A DNA stretch of 60,200 nt from Acidobacteriota bacterium (GTDB lineage: Bacteria > Acidobacteriota > Thermoanaerobaculia > Thermoanaerobaculales > Sulfomarinibacteraceae): positions 1 to 60,200 of the forward strand of contig JAJDNM010000106.1 in the NCBI GenBank assembly GCA_022340665.1, given 5' to 3'. Below the pieces are notes generated by a model that was not told the DNA's origin, ran no database searches, and saw nothing but the letters and a program-made list of their open reading frames with translations. This document shows, in pieces, positions 16,685 through 24,492 of this stretch. The stretch's first letter is position 1. Each line of letters starts with the position of its first letter. The translations under genes and the position numbers were made by a program.

Positions 16685-18553
16685 CTACCCGGGGCTGGTG
16701 GGGAGATCGATACCCAACCACCGCGCCACCATCGGTGCGACCTCGGTCACCTGAATTTCACCGAGGTGTGTTCTTTGAACGCCCGCTCCGCGAGCGAAGA
16801 GCATCCCGCACATCTCGTCATGCGATGCGAGGAAGCCGTGCTGGCCGTAGTAGCGGCTCGGCTCCAGCGCCGGTCCGTCGAAGCCGCTCGAGGCGGCGAA
16901 GCCCGGGGCGAGGAAGACGATCAGGTCGCCACTCGACGGGCTGTCGAGGCCGACCGCCCCGGCCTCCTTACGGGTAAAGATCCTCTCCACCGCCGGGCGT
17001 CCCTCGACCTCGAGATCGGCCAGCACCCGTGCGGCACGTCGCAGCAGCTCGGGCGCCTCCGCCTCGGAGACAACGCCTCCCGGCTCACGTCCCTCGAGGT
17101 TGAGGTAGAGGTGGAAGAACGCGCCGCCAGTGATGGCGAGCATCGGCGTATCAGGGGACGGTCGCGAGTGCCCGTCATCGTCGATGATCGTCACCATGCC
17201 GGCGTCGGCCAGCGCCCGGTTCGGCCGCACGACGTCGAAGATCGGTATCTGGCCGTGATCGGACACCACCACCAGCGCATCACGCTGCGGATCGAGAGAG
17301 TTCCAGATCGAGGCCACGGACCGGTCTATCGAGCGGCCAACCCGCTTGAGTCCCTCCTCTGCGGCGAGCACGCGACCGGGGCTGAAGGCCCACTGCATGG
17401 TATCCACGATCAGGCTCGCATGCTGGTAGACGTCCGCCGACGAGTGGTAGACGAAGACCAGATCCGCGTCCTCCTCTGCCAGCACCCAGCCGAGCATCCG
17501 ATCGAGGTACCGGTCTAGGCGTTCTGTCTGCTCGACGAAGGTGTCGAGGTCGATGCCGTGCGCCAGGTCCAGCCACCAATCGGCCACCATCCGATCTGCT
17601 TCGCCCGGCCAGGGGCCGATGGCCTCCGTGATTCGGTCCTCGAAGCTGTCCGGATAGGCGGTGAGTCGATTGGCCCCCCCACGATAGAAACGCATTCCGC
17701 CGGTCAACCGGTCGACATGCAGCACCTTGCACCAGGCACCGTATCTGCGCGGCCGCAGATCATCGGGCCCCTGCGCCTCGAAGGCGATCTCGAGCCACTC
17801 CATCTCCCCCGCATAGCTCCAGTCGACCCCATCCGTACGACGTACAGCGACCGTGTCATACCGCGGGCGCCCATCCGGGTTCGAGTCGACCAGCGCCACC
17901 AGTACCTCGACCCGGTCCGGTGTGGACGATCCGAGATTGATCGAAAACCGCCACATCAGCGGTGACAGACCATCGCTGGACGGCACCTCGCCGGTAGTCT
18001 CAGCGATGTCCGGCTTGAACTCGATGATTTCAGACGGCGACACCGGCGGACCCGGCCATACGGCACCGAAATCACCGATTCGATCGACCGCGCCCGCGTC
18101 CGCACCGGGCCACATCAGGGTGGCAACTCGCAGACCGCTGCTGCGCGCAGCTTCCCAGAGGGTCAAAGCATCGCTCGATGTCGTGAAACCGGAAACGCGC
18201 TCGGTGATCGGCGCGCCCGGTTTCTTGAAGTCGTTGCCGACGATGCCGGTGCCGGCTGCGTCGCGGCCGGTGACGAGCACGTTGTGCACCACCGCAGTCA
18301 GGGTCGGGTTGACGATGCGCAGCCGTTCGGCGGCCAGGCCCTGTTGGGCCATGCCGGCCAGGCCGTTCGGTGTCGCAATCGTCGGATCCTCGAGCCACTG
18401 ATGGACGAGGTCAGCGCCGACGCTGTCGAAGGAGGCTACGATGACGCGTTCTGCCCGGCCTCCCTGGGGGACGCTACCCTGACAGGCAAACGCAAGCGAG
18501 GCAACTACAGCGAGGGCAGAGACGGCGAAGCGAAAAGAGGGATGATTCAGCAT
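16685..18553 (-). CDS. AlkP-superfamily phosphatase/phosphodiesterase lipoprotein (NPP type)
   Basis: This is a predicted periplasmic or surface phosphodiesterase of about 622 residues. The start is the ATG at 18553, giving a lipoprotein signal ending SLAFAC; a longer reading adds 18 residues derived from an intergenic repeat. Catalytic features match nucleotide pyrophosphatase/phosphodiesterases: first metal Asp in IVASFDSVGADL, nucleophile Thr in NPTLTAVVHNVLVTG, second metal set in YHSSADVYQH, then VVVSDHGQIPI and GQHGFLASHDE. All expected metal ligands appear present, so it should be active. It would release phosphate from organic esters next to the TonB receptor. I found no Pho box directly upstream. 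Confidence 0.9.
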   Translation of the reverse strand: MLNHPSFRFAVSALAVVASLAFACQGSVPQGGRAERVIVASFDSVGADLVHQWLEDPTIATPNGLAGMAQQGLAAERLRIVNPTLTAVVHNVLVTGRDAAGTGIVGNDFKKPGAPITERVSGFTTSSDALTLWEAARSSGLRVATLMWPGADAGAVDRIGDFGAVWPGPPVSPSEIIEFKPDIAETTGEVPSSDGLSPLMWRFSINLGSSTPDRVEVLVALVDSNPDGRPRYDTVAVRRTDGVDWSYAGEMEWLEIAFEAQGPDDLRPRRYGAWCKVLHVDRLTGGMRFYRGGANRLTAYPDSFEDRITEAIGPWPGEADRMVADWWLDLAHGIDLDTFVEQTERLDRYLDRMLGWVLAEEDADLVFVYHSSADVYQHASLIVDTMQWAFSPGRVLAAEEGLKRVGRSIDRSVASIWNSLDPQRDALVVVSDHGQIPIFDVVRPNRALADAGMVTIIDDDGHSRPSPDTPMLAITGGAFFHLYLNLEGREPGGVVSEAEAPELLRRAARVLADLEVEGRPAVERIFTRKEAGAVGLDSPSSGDLIVFLAPGFAASSGFDGPALEPSRYYGQHGFLASHDEMCGMLFARGAGVQRTHLGEIQVTEVAPMVARWLGIDLPTSPG

Positions 18554-18578
18554 CGCTGTGATGGTAGCGCACAACGAT

Positions 18579-18680
18579 GGAATTCGGATTTCGGAATTCC
18601 CACCCACCCTCCCGTCCTTCGGATCGGTTCCTCAGGTGATTGGGCAGCATTCCTAATTCCTCATTCCTACTTCCTCATTC
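18579..18680. repeat. Heptad element 1 (mirror-image arms, G-quadruplex-like spacer)
   Basis: Left arm: GGAATTC, GGATTTC, GGAATTC (18579-18599). Right arm: ATTCCTA, ATTCCTC, ATTCCTA, CTTCCTC (18649-18676), which is the same GGAAT-type heptad in the opposite orientation. The spacer begins with CCCACCCACCCTCCC (18599-18613), four G3 runs with 1-base loops on the minus strand. The right arm ends 6 bp from the stop codon of the gene at 18687. Confidence 0.85.
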
Positions 18681-18686
18681 GAGAGG

Positions 18687-19466
18687 TTATCCGCCGCAGG
18701 GGATGACGTGTGCGCCGGGCCAGGCGTCTGTCACCCGGTTACGGGTCCGCTCGGCCATCGACTTCGAGTCGAACGGCCCGATTCGGACGCGCCAAAGCTT
18801 GTCGATACCGTCGAGTACCAATGCTTTCTCACCCGCCCGATCGAGCTCCGCCTCCGCTCGTCGCGCGTTGTCGGCATCGCTGAACGCGCCCACCTGCACC
18901 CAAAAGCACGGTGAGTCGTTTGCCGGCTCGTTTTCCCGTGCCGGCGGGTCCGCGCGTCCGATCAGCCTGATCTCGACCGGGGCCACTCCGTCGATGTCGA
19001 GACCGATCGTCTTCGCAGCGGCGAAGGAAAGATCGATGATGCGTCCCTCGATGAAGGGTCCGCGATCGTTGATGCGGACCTCCACAGCTGCGCCGTTGTC
19101 GCGACGTGTCACTCGCACCAACGAGCCGAACTCCAGCGTCCGGTGGGCGGCCGTCAGCCGATGCATGTCGTAGGTCTCGCCGGACGCTGAACGACGACCG
19201 TGGTAGGGCTCGCCATACCAGGATGCGAGGCCTCTTTCGACCCAGTCCGTCTCCGGTGGCGACGCTGGAGCCGGTATCGGAGTCGGCGGCGGCGGTACAG
19301 GTCTCACCTGCAGTTGCTGGACTCCGCGGTGTGCGCAACCAACGGAGAGCACCAAACAGGCGAACAGGAAGATCGCAGGAGTTATGAGTTTTGAGTTTTG
19401 AGTCTTGAGTTCCCGACCACCCCCCCGGTTCTCTTGGGGGTGGATGGGGGACAACTCATAACTCAT
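18687..19466 (-). CDS. rlpA: RlpA-like lipoprotein with SPOR domain
   Basis: This is a septal-ring-type lytic transglycosylase/lipoprotein. After a lipobox (LSVGC, Cys at 44 in this reading) come a Pro-rich linker, a double-psi beta-barrel domain (about 75-165, GLASWYGEPYHGRRSASGETYD and INDRGPFIEGRIIDLS), and a C-terminal SPOR domain (about 185-257, PCFWVQVGAFSDADNARRAE) that binds denuded glycans at division sites. The start is odd: the only in-frame ATG lies inside a heptad repeat at 19466, so the first 30 or so residues (including ELKTQNSKL) are translated from the repeat element. No ATG/GTG/TTG sits just before the hydrophobic signal. The true start may be non-canonical or the repeat may have replaced it. 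Confidence 0.88.
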   Translation of the reverse strand: MSYELSPIHPQENRGGGRELKTQNSKLITPAIFLFACLVLSVGCAHRGVQQLQVRPVPPPPTPIPAPASPPETDWVERGLASWYGEPYHGRRSASGETYDMHRLTAAHRTLEFGSLVRVTRRDNGAAVEVRINDRGPFIEGRIIDLSFAAAKTIGLDIDGVAPVEIRLIGRADPPARENEPANDSPCFWVQVGAFSDADNARRAEAELDRAGEKALVLDGIDKLWRVRIGPFDSKSMAERTRNRVTDAWPGAHVIPCGG

Positions 19467-19487
19467 AACTCAGCACTCAAAACTAGA
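19379..19487. repeat. Heptad element 2: nested inverted repeat of GAGTTNT heptads around a GC hairpin
   Basis: Left arm of five heptads: GAGTTAT, GAGTTTT, GAGTTTT, GAGTCTT, GAGTTCC (19379-19413). Right arm AACTCAT, AACTCAT, AACTCAG, CACTCAA, AACTAGA (19453-19487) is its approximate reverse complement. The centre is a hairpin CCACCCCC / GGGGGTGG (19417-19443). The purB stop codon lies inside the right arm, and the left arm is read through by the rlpA reading frame. Confidence 0.9.
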
Positions 19488-20922
19488 CGTCGAGGTCTTT
19501 CGCCTCTGGCAGCTCCCCGGCCTGGTCGAGAATTGGCTGGACGTGCCCGGCGAGAAACTCTCGCACCTGCTGTGGCGCACGGCCGACGAAGCGCTCCGGG
19601 TCGAGGAGCGTGTCGAGCTCCGCGCGATCGAGCGGGATCTCGGGATCGTCCGCCACCAGATCCAGGAAAGGGTTGGCACCACCGTCCTCGAGCACCGCCG
19701 TCGCCGCCGCTCGCGCGTGAAGACGCAGCCGCTCATGAACCGCCTGCCGATCGCCTCCGCGACGAACCGCATCCATCAGAATCGCCTCCGACGACATGAG
19801 AGGCAGCTCTTCGCCGAGATTGCGCGCGATCATCGCCGGAAAAACCTGCAGCCCGTCCGCCACGTTGTGCACGATGCGCAGAATGGCGTCGGTGGCCAGG
19901 AACGCCTCGGGTAACGAGAGACGACGGTTGGCCGAATCATCGAGCGTCCGCTCGAGCCATTGTGCGGCAGCGGTGTGGGCCGGGTTGGCGGCAATCGACA
20001 TCAACCACCTGGAAAGGGCGGTGACCCTCTCCGAGCGCATCGGGTTGGCCTTGTACGGCATGGCGGAAGAACCCACCTGTCCCTCGGCCAGAGGCTCACG
20101 CAGCTCCTTCAGTCTCGCGAGAAGCCTGATGTCGGTGGCGAACTTGGACGCCGACTGGCCGACCCCGGAGAGTGCGTCGAGCACGAAGGCGTCCACCTTC
20201 CTCGGATAGGTCTGTCCGGTCACGGGATAGGTGTTCGAGAAGCCGAGAGTCTCGGCCACTCGCTGGTCGAGGGCCAACACCTTTTCGTGGTTGCCGTCGA
20301 AAAGCTCGAGAAACGTCGCCTGGGTCCCTGTCGTGCCTTTCACGCCACGCAGCATGAGACGGTCACGCTCGAAGCGGATGCGTTCGAGATCGAGCAGGAA
20401 ATCCTGCAGCCACAGGCAGGCCCGTTTGCCAACCGTTGTCGGTTGTGCGGGTTGGAAGTGGGTCATCCCGAGGGCTGGCTCGTCCGCCCACCTCTCGGAA
20501 AATACGGCAAGCGCCTTGATCACCGACAGAACCCGCGTGATCACGAGATCCAGCGCATCGCGCGTGATGATGAGATCCGCGTTGTCGCCGACATAGGCCG
20601 AGGTCGCACCGAGATGGAGGATCGGTTTTGCGGCCGGTGCGCGGTCGGCGAACGCCTCGAGGTGGGCCATGACATCGTGGCGAGTGCGCTTCTCGTAGTC
20701 CTTCACGCGCTCGAGATCAGACGGCGTCACCTCGAGATTGGCGAGCATCTGATCGAGCGCATCACCCGGGATCTCGAGGCCGAGCTCACGTTCGGCGGCT
20801 GCCAGCGCGAGCCACAGCCTCCGCCAGGTCGTATACCGGTTTCCGGTCGAGAAGAGCTTCTGCATCTCCTCGGAAGCATAGCGACCGGTGAGCGGGTGAT
20901 CGAAGCGATCTAATGAGGTCAT
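19483..20922 (-). CDS. purB: Adenylosuccinate lyase
   Basis: PurB catalyses two beta-eliminations in purine synthesis (SAICAR to AICAR, adenylosuccinate to AMP). The protein is about 479 residues. The start at 20922 has AGGAGG five bases upstream; a longer reading adds 25 residues that are translated heptad repeat. The fumarase/aspartase-superfamily signature is visible (SSAMPYKANPMRSERV), as are the helix motif GMTHFQPAQPTTVGKR, with the catalytic His region, and GATSAYVGDNADL. The stop codon TAG falls inside heptad element 2. It is followed by the rlpA-like gene on the same strand. Confidence 0.96.
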   Translation of the reverse strand: MTSLDRFDHPLTGRYASEEMQKLFSTGNRYTTWRRLWLALAAAERELGLEIPGDALDQMLANLEVTPSDLERVKDYEKRTRHDVMAHLEAFADRAPAAKPILHLGATSAYVGDNADLIITRDALDLVITRVLSVIKALAVFSERWADEPALGMTHFQPAQPTTVGKRACLWLQDFLLDLERIRFERDRLMLRGVKGTTGTQATFLELFDGNHEKVLALDQRVAETLGFSNTYPVTGQTYPRKVDAFVLDALSGVGQSASKFATDIRLLARLKELREPLAEGQVGSSAMPYKANPMRSERVTALSRWLMSIAANPAHTAAAQWLERTLDDSANRRLSLPEAFLATDAILRIVHNVADGLQVFPAMIARNLGEELPLMSSEAILMDAVRRGGDRQAVHERLRLHARAAATAVLEDGGANPFLDLVADDPEIPLDRAELDTLLDPERFVGRAPQQVREFLAGHVQPILDQAGELPEAKDLDV

Positions 20923-20952
20923 TGGTCCTCCTGGGGAAGTATAGCGGGAGGA

Positions 20953-21053
20953 GAGTTCTGAGTTCTCAGTTTTGAGTTTTGAGTTTTGAGTTCCCACCCA
21001 CCCTGCCGATGCTGGATGCTCGATCCGCCCACTCTCCCATCTCCCTTTCTCCC
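20953..21053. repeat. Heptad element 3 (three heptad types in series)
   Basis: GAGTTCT, GAGTTCT, CAGTTTT, GAGTTTT, GAGTTTT, GAGTTCC (20953-20994) run into CCCACCCACCC. Then come GATGCTG, GATGCTC (21008-21021) and a pyrimidine-rich run with 7-bp spacing of CTCC (about 21031-21053). It lies between the divergent purB and arginine deiminase genes. It is one of two elements that do not abut a stop codon. Confidence 0.75.
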
Positions 21054-21114
21054 CCGCCCCCCTGCTCCTCCGCGCCGCACCGGCTATGATGCCTGCGCGA
21101 GAGGAGAGAGCGGC

Positions 21115-22383
21115 ATGGTCCAGGTTTCGAGCGAAATTGGTCGGCTACGTAAGGTTCTCATGCACGAACCTGGGCTCGAGGTGGACCGGATGGTGCCGCC
21201 GATGATGGAGGAGCTGCTCTTCGACGACATCCTGTTCGGCGACCGGGCCCGCGAAGAACACCGGCGCTTTCGCCGCCTTCTGCAACTCCTCGGCGTCAGT
21301 GTCATCGAGGCCAACGATCTTCTCCGCCAGTCGCTCGCAAGTGAAGAGGCACGCACCTGGCTTTGGGCGAGATTACGGCCCGAGGCACCGCATACGCTGA
21401 CCTCCAGCTCACCACCGACCTCCGCCGAGGAGGCGGTGGAGATCGCAACCGCCGGCCTTCTCGCCGGGGAGGACAGCCATGGTATCGAGGTGGAGGATCT
21501 TTTCCGGCTGCCGCCGCTGCCCAACTGGTGCTTCCAGCGCGATCCGCAGGTGATCCTCGGCGACGGCATCGTCCATTCGGCCATGGCCACCACGGCCCGC
21601 TGGCGGGAGGGATTGCTTTCCCGCTGTATCTTTCATTTTCACCAAGAATTCAGCGGCACACCGACGATCCTCGACCCGATGTTCGAGGCGCGGGAGTCGG
21701 GTCAGTTCCTCGGTCCCCATCGTCCCCGTCTCGAGGGCGGTGACGTCCTCGTCCTCTCGCAGGATGTGGTGGTGGTCGGTGTCTCGGAGCGGACCAACAC
21801 GGTCGCGGTCGAGCTCCTCGCCGAGGCTCTTGCGAGGCGCGACGATGGTCCGCGGTGGCTCGAGATCGTGAACGTCCCGGCGCGCCGCGCCTACATGCAC
21901 CTGGACACCGTCTTCACCCCGATTGACCGCGATGCAGCTCTTGTCTTCGAACCCGTCATTTGCGGCGACGGCCCACAGGTCGCCGAATCTTTCGAAATCG
22001 ACCTCGGCTCTTCCGACCTCACGCCCGATCACACCGGATGCCTGCTGGACGCACTGACCCGGCGCGGCATCGACCTTGAACCGATCCCGTGCGGCGGCAG
22101 CGACCCGGTTGCACAGCAGCGCGAACAGTGGACCGATGGCGCCAACGCCTTTGCGCTGTCCCCCGGGATCATCGTTCTTTACGATCGCAACCTTGCCACC
22201 GCCGACGCACTCGACGGTACCGGCTTCCGGGTCCTGCAGGCCGAAGACGTACTCCTCGGTCGAGAGGAGGTGGCGCTCGATGGAGATGGCCGTGTCTGCC
22301 TGCTGATCGACAGCCACGAAATGTCACGCGCCCGCGGCGGACCACATTGCCTCACCCACCCGCTGGAGCGGGATGACATCTGA
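21115..22383 (+). CDS. arcA: Arginine deiminase
   Basis: It hydrolyses arginine to citrulline and ammonia, the first step of the arginine deiminase pathway. The ATG at 21115 is preceded by GAGGAGAG; an upstream in-frame reading is low-complexity and unlikely. The 422-residue protein has the guanidino-group-modifying enzyme pattern: RKVLMHEPGLEVDRMVPP, FQRDP (substrate Asp), LEGGDVL, MHLDTVFTPID (catalytic His), and near the C-terminus ARGGPHCLTHPL with the nucleophilic Cys. Carbamate kinase is encoded 3.5 kb away, but no ornithine carbamoyltransferase is in the window. A general amidinohydrolase role cannot be excluded. Confidence 0.9.
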   Translation: MVQVSSEIGRLRKVLMHEPGLEVDRMVPPMMEELLFDDILFGDRAREEHRRFRRLLQLLGVSVIEANDLLRQSLASEEARTWLWARLRPEAPHTLTSSSPPTSAEEAVEIATAGLLAGEDSHGIEVEDLFRLPPLPNWCFQRDPQVILGDGIVHSAMATTARWREGLLSRCIFHFHQEFSGTPTILDPMFEARESGQFLGPHRPRLEGGDVLVLSQDVVVVGVSERTNTVAVELLAEALARRDDGPRWLEIVNVPARRAYMHLDTVFTPIDRDAALVFEPVICGDGPQVAESFEIDLGSSDLTPDHTGCLLDALTRRGIDLEPIPCGGSDPVAQQREQWTDGANAFALSPGIIVLYDRNLATADALDGTGFRVLQAEDVLLGREEVALDGDGRVCLLIDSHEMSRARGGPHCLTHPLERDDI

Positions 22384-22386
22384 CCC

Positions 22387-22567
22387 GAGTTTTGAGTTCT
22401 GAGTTCTGAGTTCTGAGTTTTGAGTTGCCGGCGGCCCGTGGGCGTTGTGACTCACCATTCCGTGTTCCGGGGGTGCGGGTGGGAAATCCGAAATCCGAAC
22501 TCCCAATTCCAAAATGCCGGTGGGCGGGTGGGCATTCCTAATTCCGAATTCCGAATTCCGAATTCTG
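22387..22567. repeat. Heptad element 4 (compound, between convergent arcA and lpxL)
   Basis: The left array starts 3 bp after the arcA stop: GAGTTTT, GAGTTCT x3, GAGTTTT, GAGTTGC (22387-22428). A middle array has AAATCCG x2, AACTCCC, AATTCCA, AAATGCC (22484-22518). The right array has CATTCCT, AATTCCG x3, AATTCTG (22533-22567) and encodes the last residues of LpxL. G-rich spacers GGGGGTGCGGGTGGG (22469-22483) and GGTGGGCGGGTGGG (22519-22532) precede the second and third arrays. Confidence 0.9.
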
Positions 22568-23467
22568 CAGCCGCAGCTGTTTCCACCGGTCGTGGTACCA
22601 CAACCACTGGTCCGGGTTCCCACGAATCGCTTTCTCGAGAATCCCCATGTAGCGCGCGGTCAGTGAAACATCGTCGTGCTCTGACTCGGGCAGATCATCG
22701 ACAACCACAGGCTCGTCATACCGCAAACTGTAACGCCCGGGCCCTTCACGCAGTGCAAAGACCGGCACTACAGGCGCCCCGGTCTTGAGGGCCACGCGCG
22801 CGAGGATCGAGTGGGCCCACGCAGGTCGACCGAAGAAGGGCACCTCGACGCCGCGGTCCGGCGACGCCCGTTGATCGATCAGGATGCCCACCGCGCCACC
22901 CCGTTTGAGCTCCGCCAACATCTCGCGCAGCATGTTGTGTTTCCCGAATACCCGGTTGCCGTAGAGCTTGCGCAGGCGGTCGAGTTCGACCTCGAGGAGC
23001 GGGTTGTCGAGTGGTCGGTTGACAACTGCTATCCCGGATTCGAGCAGGAGTCCGGTTACCAGCGCAGCGACCTCCCAGGAACCGATGTGGGCGGTGAGGA
23101 AGAACACGCCGCGGCCGTAGCTGAATGCCTTCTCTACGTTTTCCAGCCCCGAGATTTCGACTGCGGCCATCAGCTCGTCGGGCTGAAGCCTCTGCATCCG
23201 TATCGCGTCAAGGGCTGATCTGGCGAAGTGTCTCGTGACATCCCGCGCGAGGGCGCGGCGCGCCGCATCATCCATCTCCGGAAAGGCGAGCTGGAGGTTG
23301 AAGTCGATGATCTCCCGCCGCCTTCCGCCGAGCGCCGAGTACACGGTCCCGAGCGCGTTGCCGACCTTCGCGAGGCCAGCCGGCGACAGCATGCCGGTCA
23401 GCCCGCGGGCCGTCCGGTAAGCCGCGTACTCGACCTGGTTTCGCAACGCAGAACGGTCCTTGCTCAC
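22538..23467 (-). CDS. lpxL: LpxL/HtrB-type lipid A acyltransferase
   Basis: This is an inner-membrane acyltransferase that adds secondary acyl chains to Kdo-lipid A. The start is a GTG at 23467, overlapping the lpxK stop (GTGA), with GGAGG upstream. The 309-residue protein has the HX4E catalytic motif in LTAHIGSWEV and the family blocks GILIDQRASPDRGVEVPFFGRPA and RGNPDQWLWYHDRWK. The family normally ends soon after the DRWK motif. Here the last ten residues (LQNSEFGIRN) are encoded by a heptad array that also supplies the stop codon. It lies in a waaA-lpxK-lpxL operon. Confidence 0.93.
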   Translation of the reverse strand: MSKDRSALRNQVEYAAYRTARGLTGMLSPAGLAKVGNALGTVYSALGGRRREIIDFNLQLAFPEMDDAARRALARDVTRHFARSALDAIRMQRLQPDELMAAVEISGLENVEKAFSYGRGVFFLTAHIGSWEVAALVTGLLLESGIAVVNRPLDNPLLEVELDRLRKLYGNRVFGKHNMLREMLAELKRGGAVGILIDQRASPDRGVEVPFFGRPAWAHSILARVALKTGAPVVPVFALREGPGRYSLRYDEPVVVDDLPESEHDDVSLTARYMGILEKAIRGNPDQWLWYHDRWKQLRLQNSEFGIRN

Positions 23468-24492
23468 GCGTCCACCTCCGGCAGGAGCCGCCACAGATCG
23501 TCCCAACTGCAGCCGACCGGCTCCACGATCGGCTCGACCACCCAGACGCCGGCCTCCGACGAGAGCTTGACCGCATCCTTGGCAGTCGTGACCGGCACTG
23601 CCGACGCCGCCCTCGCCTGGCTGAGGATGTCAGCGAGGTCCTGATCGGTGTAGGCGTGGTGATCCGGAAACCAGCGTGTCGCAACGATCTCCGCACCGGC
23701 TTCGACCAAGGTCGCGGCAAAGCCTTCCGGCCGACCGAGCCCGGCAAAGGCGAGAACCCGCTGGCCGGACAGGATCGTCGGCTCTCGCCATCCTTCGGGA
23801 GGGACAAGTACGCGATTCGGACGAATGCGCGAGACGAGTATTTCGAGCCCGGGAGCGACGCGGTGAGCAACCCTCTCGATCTCCGCCACCTGGGCACGCC
23901 ACTCGGTCGACACCTTGGTGACCAGTACTGCGCCCGCCCTCGCGAGCCCGGTCAGCGGTTCCCTCAAGCGACCCAGTGGAGGCAGCCGCCCCCCACCGAA
24001 GGGATCGCCGGCGTCGACCAGGACCAGGTCGAGATCGCGTTCGAGGCGACGGTGCTGGAAGCCGTCATCGAGCACCACGACGTCGGCGCCCAAGAGCTGG
24101 GCTCGCGCCCCACCGCGGGCGCGGTCTGGGTCGACCACGATCGGCACGCCCGGCAGGCGGCGCGCCATCTCCAGAGGTTCGTCACCGACCTCGGCCGCGG
24201 TCTGTTTCGGGTCCGGTCCGACAACTACCGCCTGGGCATCGTCGTCGCGCTTATAGCCACGGGTGAGTACCGCAGGATGTCGCCCCTTGCGAACGAGGTC
24301 CCGTGCGAGGGCAATCACCGTCGGCGTCTTGCCGGTCCCACCGAAGGTGAGATTGCCTACCGAGATGACCGGCACGTCCAGCCGGGTGCGTTCGATCCAT
24401 CCCCTCCGGTAAGCGGCATTCCTCGCCGCCACCGCGCCACGGTAGAGGGGTGTCATCGGCAGCAGCAGAAACCGCCAGCTCATGCTTGTCAT
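23464..24492 (-). CDS. lpxK: Tetraacyldisaccharide 4'-kinase
   Basis: LpxK phosphorylates the 4' position of the lipid A disaccharide at the inner membrane. The 342-residue protein is of normal length. It has an N-terminal membrane-associated helix, a P-loop (GNLTFGGTGKTPTV, about 46-60), the RGYKR motif, DDGFQHRRLERDLDLVLVD with the catalytic Asp, and FAGLGRPEGF. The ATG overlaps the waaA stop (ATGA), indicating translational coupling. It confirms a lipid-A-containing outer membrane. Confidence 0.95.
   Translation of the reverse strand: MTSMSWRFLLLPMTPLYRGAVAARNAAYRRGWIERTRLDVPVISVGNLTFGGTGKTPTVIALARDLVRKGRHPAVLTRGYKRDDDAQAVVVGPDPKQTAAEVGDEPLEMARRLPGVPIVVDPDRARGGARAQLLGADVVVLDDGFQHRRLERDLDLVLVDAGDPFGGGRLPPLGRLREPLTGLARAGAVLVTKVSTEWRAQVAEIERVAHRVAPGLEILVSRIRPNRVLVPPEGWREPTILSGQRVLAFAGLGRPEGFAATLVEAGAEIVATRWFPDHHAYTDQDLADILSQARAASAVPVTTAKDAVKLSSEAGVWVVEPIVEPVGCSWDDLWRLLPEVDA

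Noticed and set aside
18554-18686. Pho box before the NPP-type phosphatase
   Set aside because: Only heptad element 1 is present; no 7-mers on an 11-bp grid were found.
22387-22567. CRISPR array
   Set aside because: The units are 7 bp with no unique spacers between them and no cas genes are nearby.
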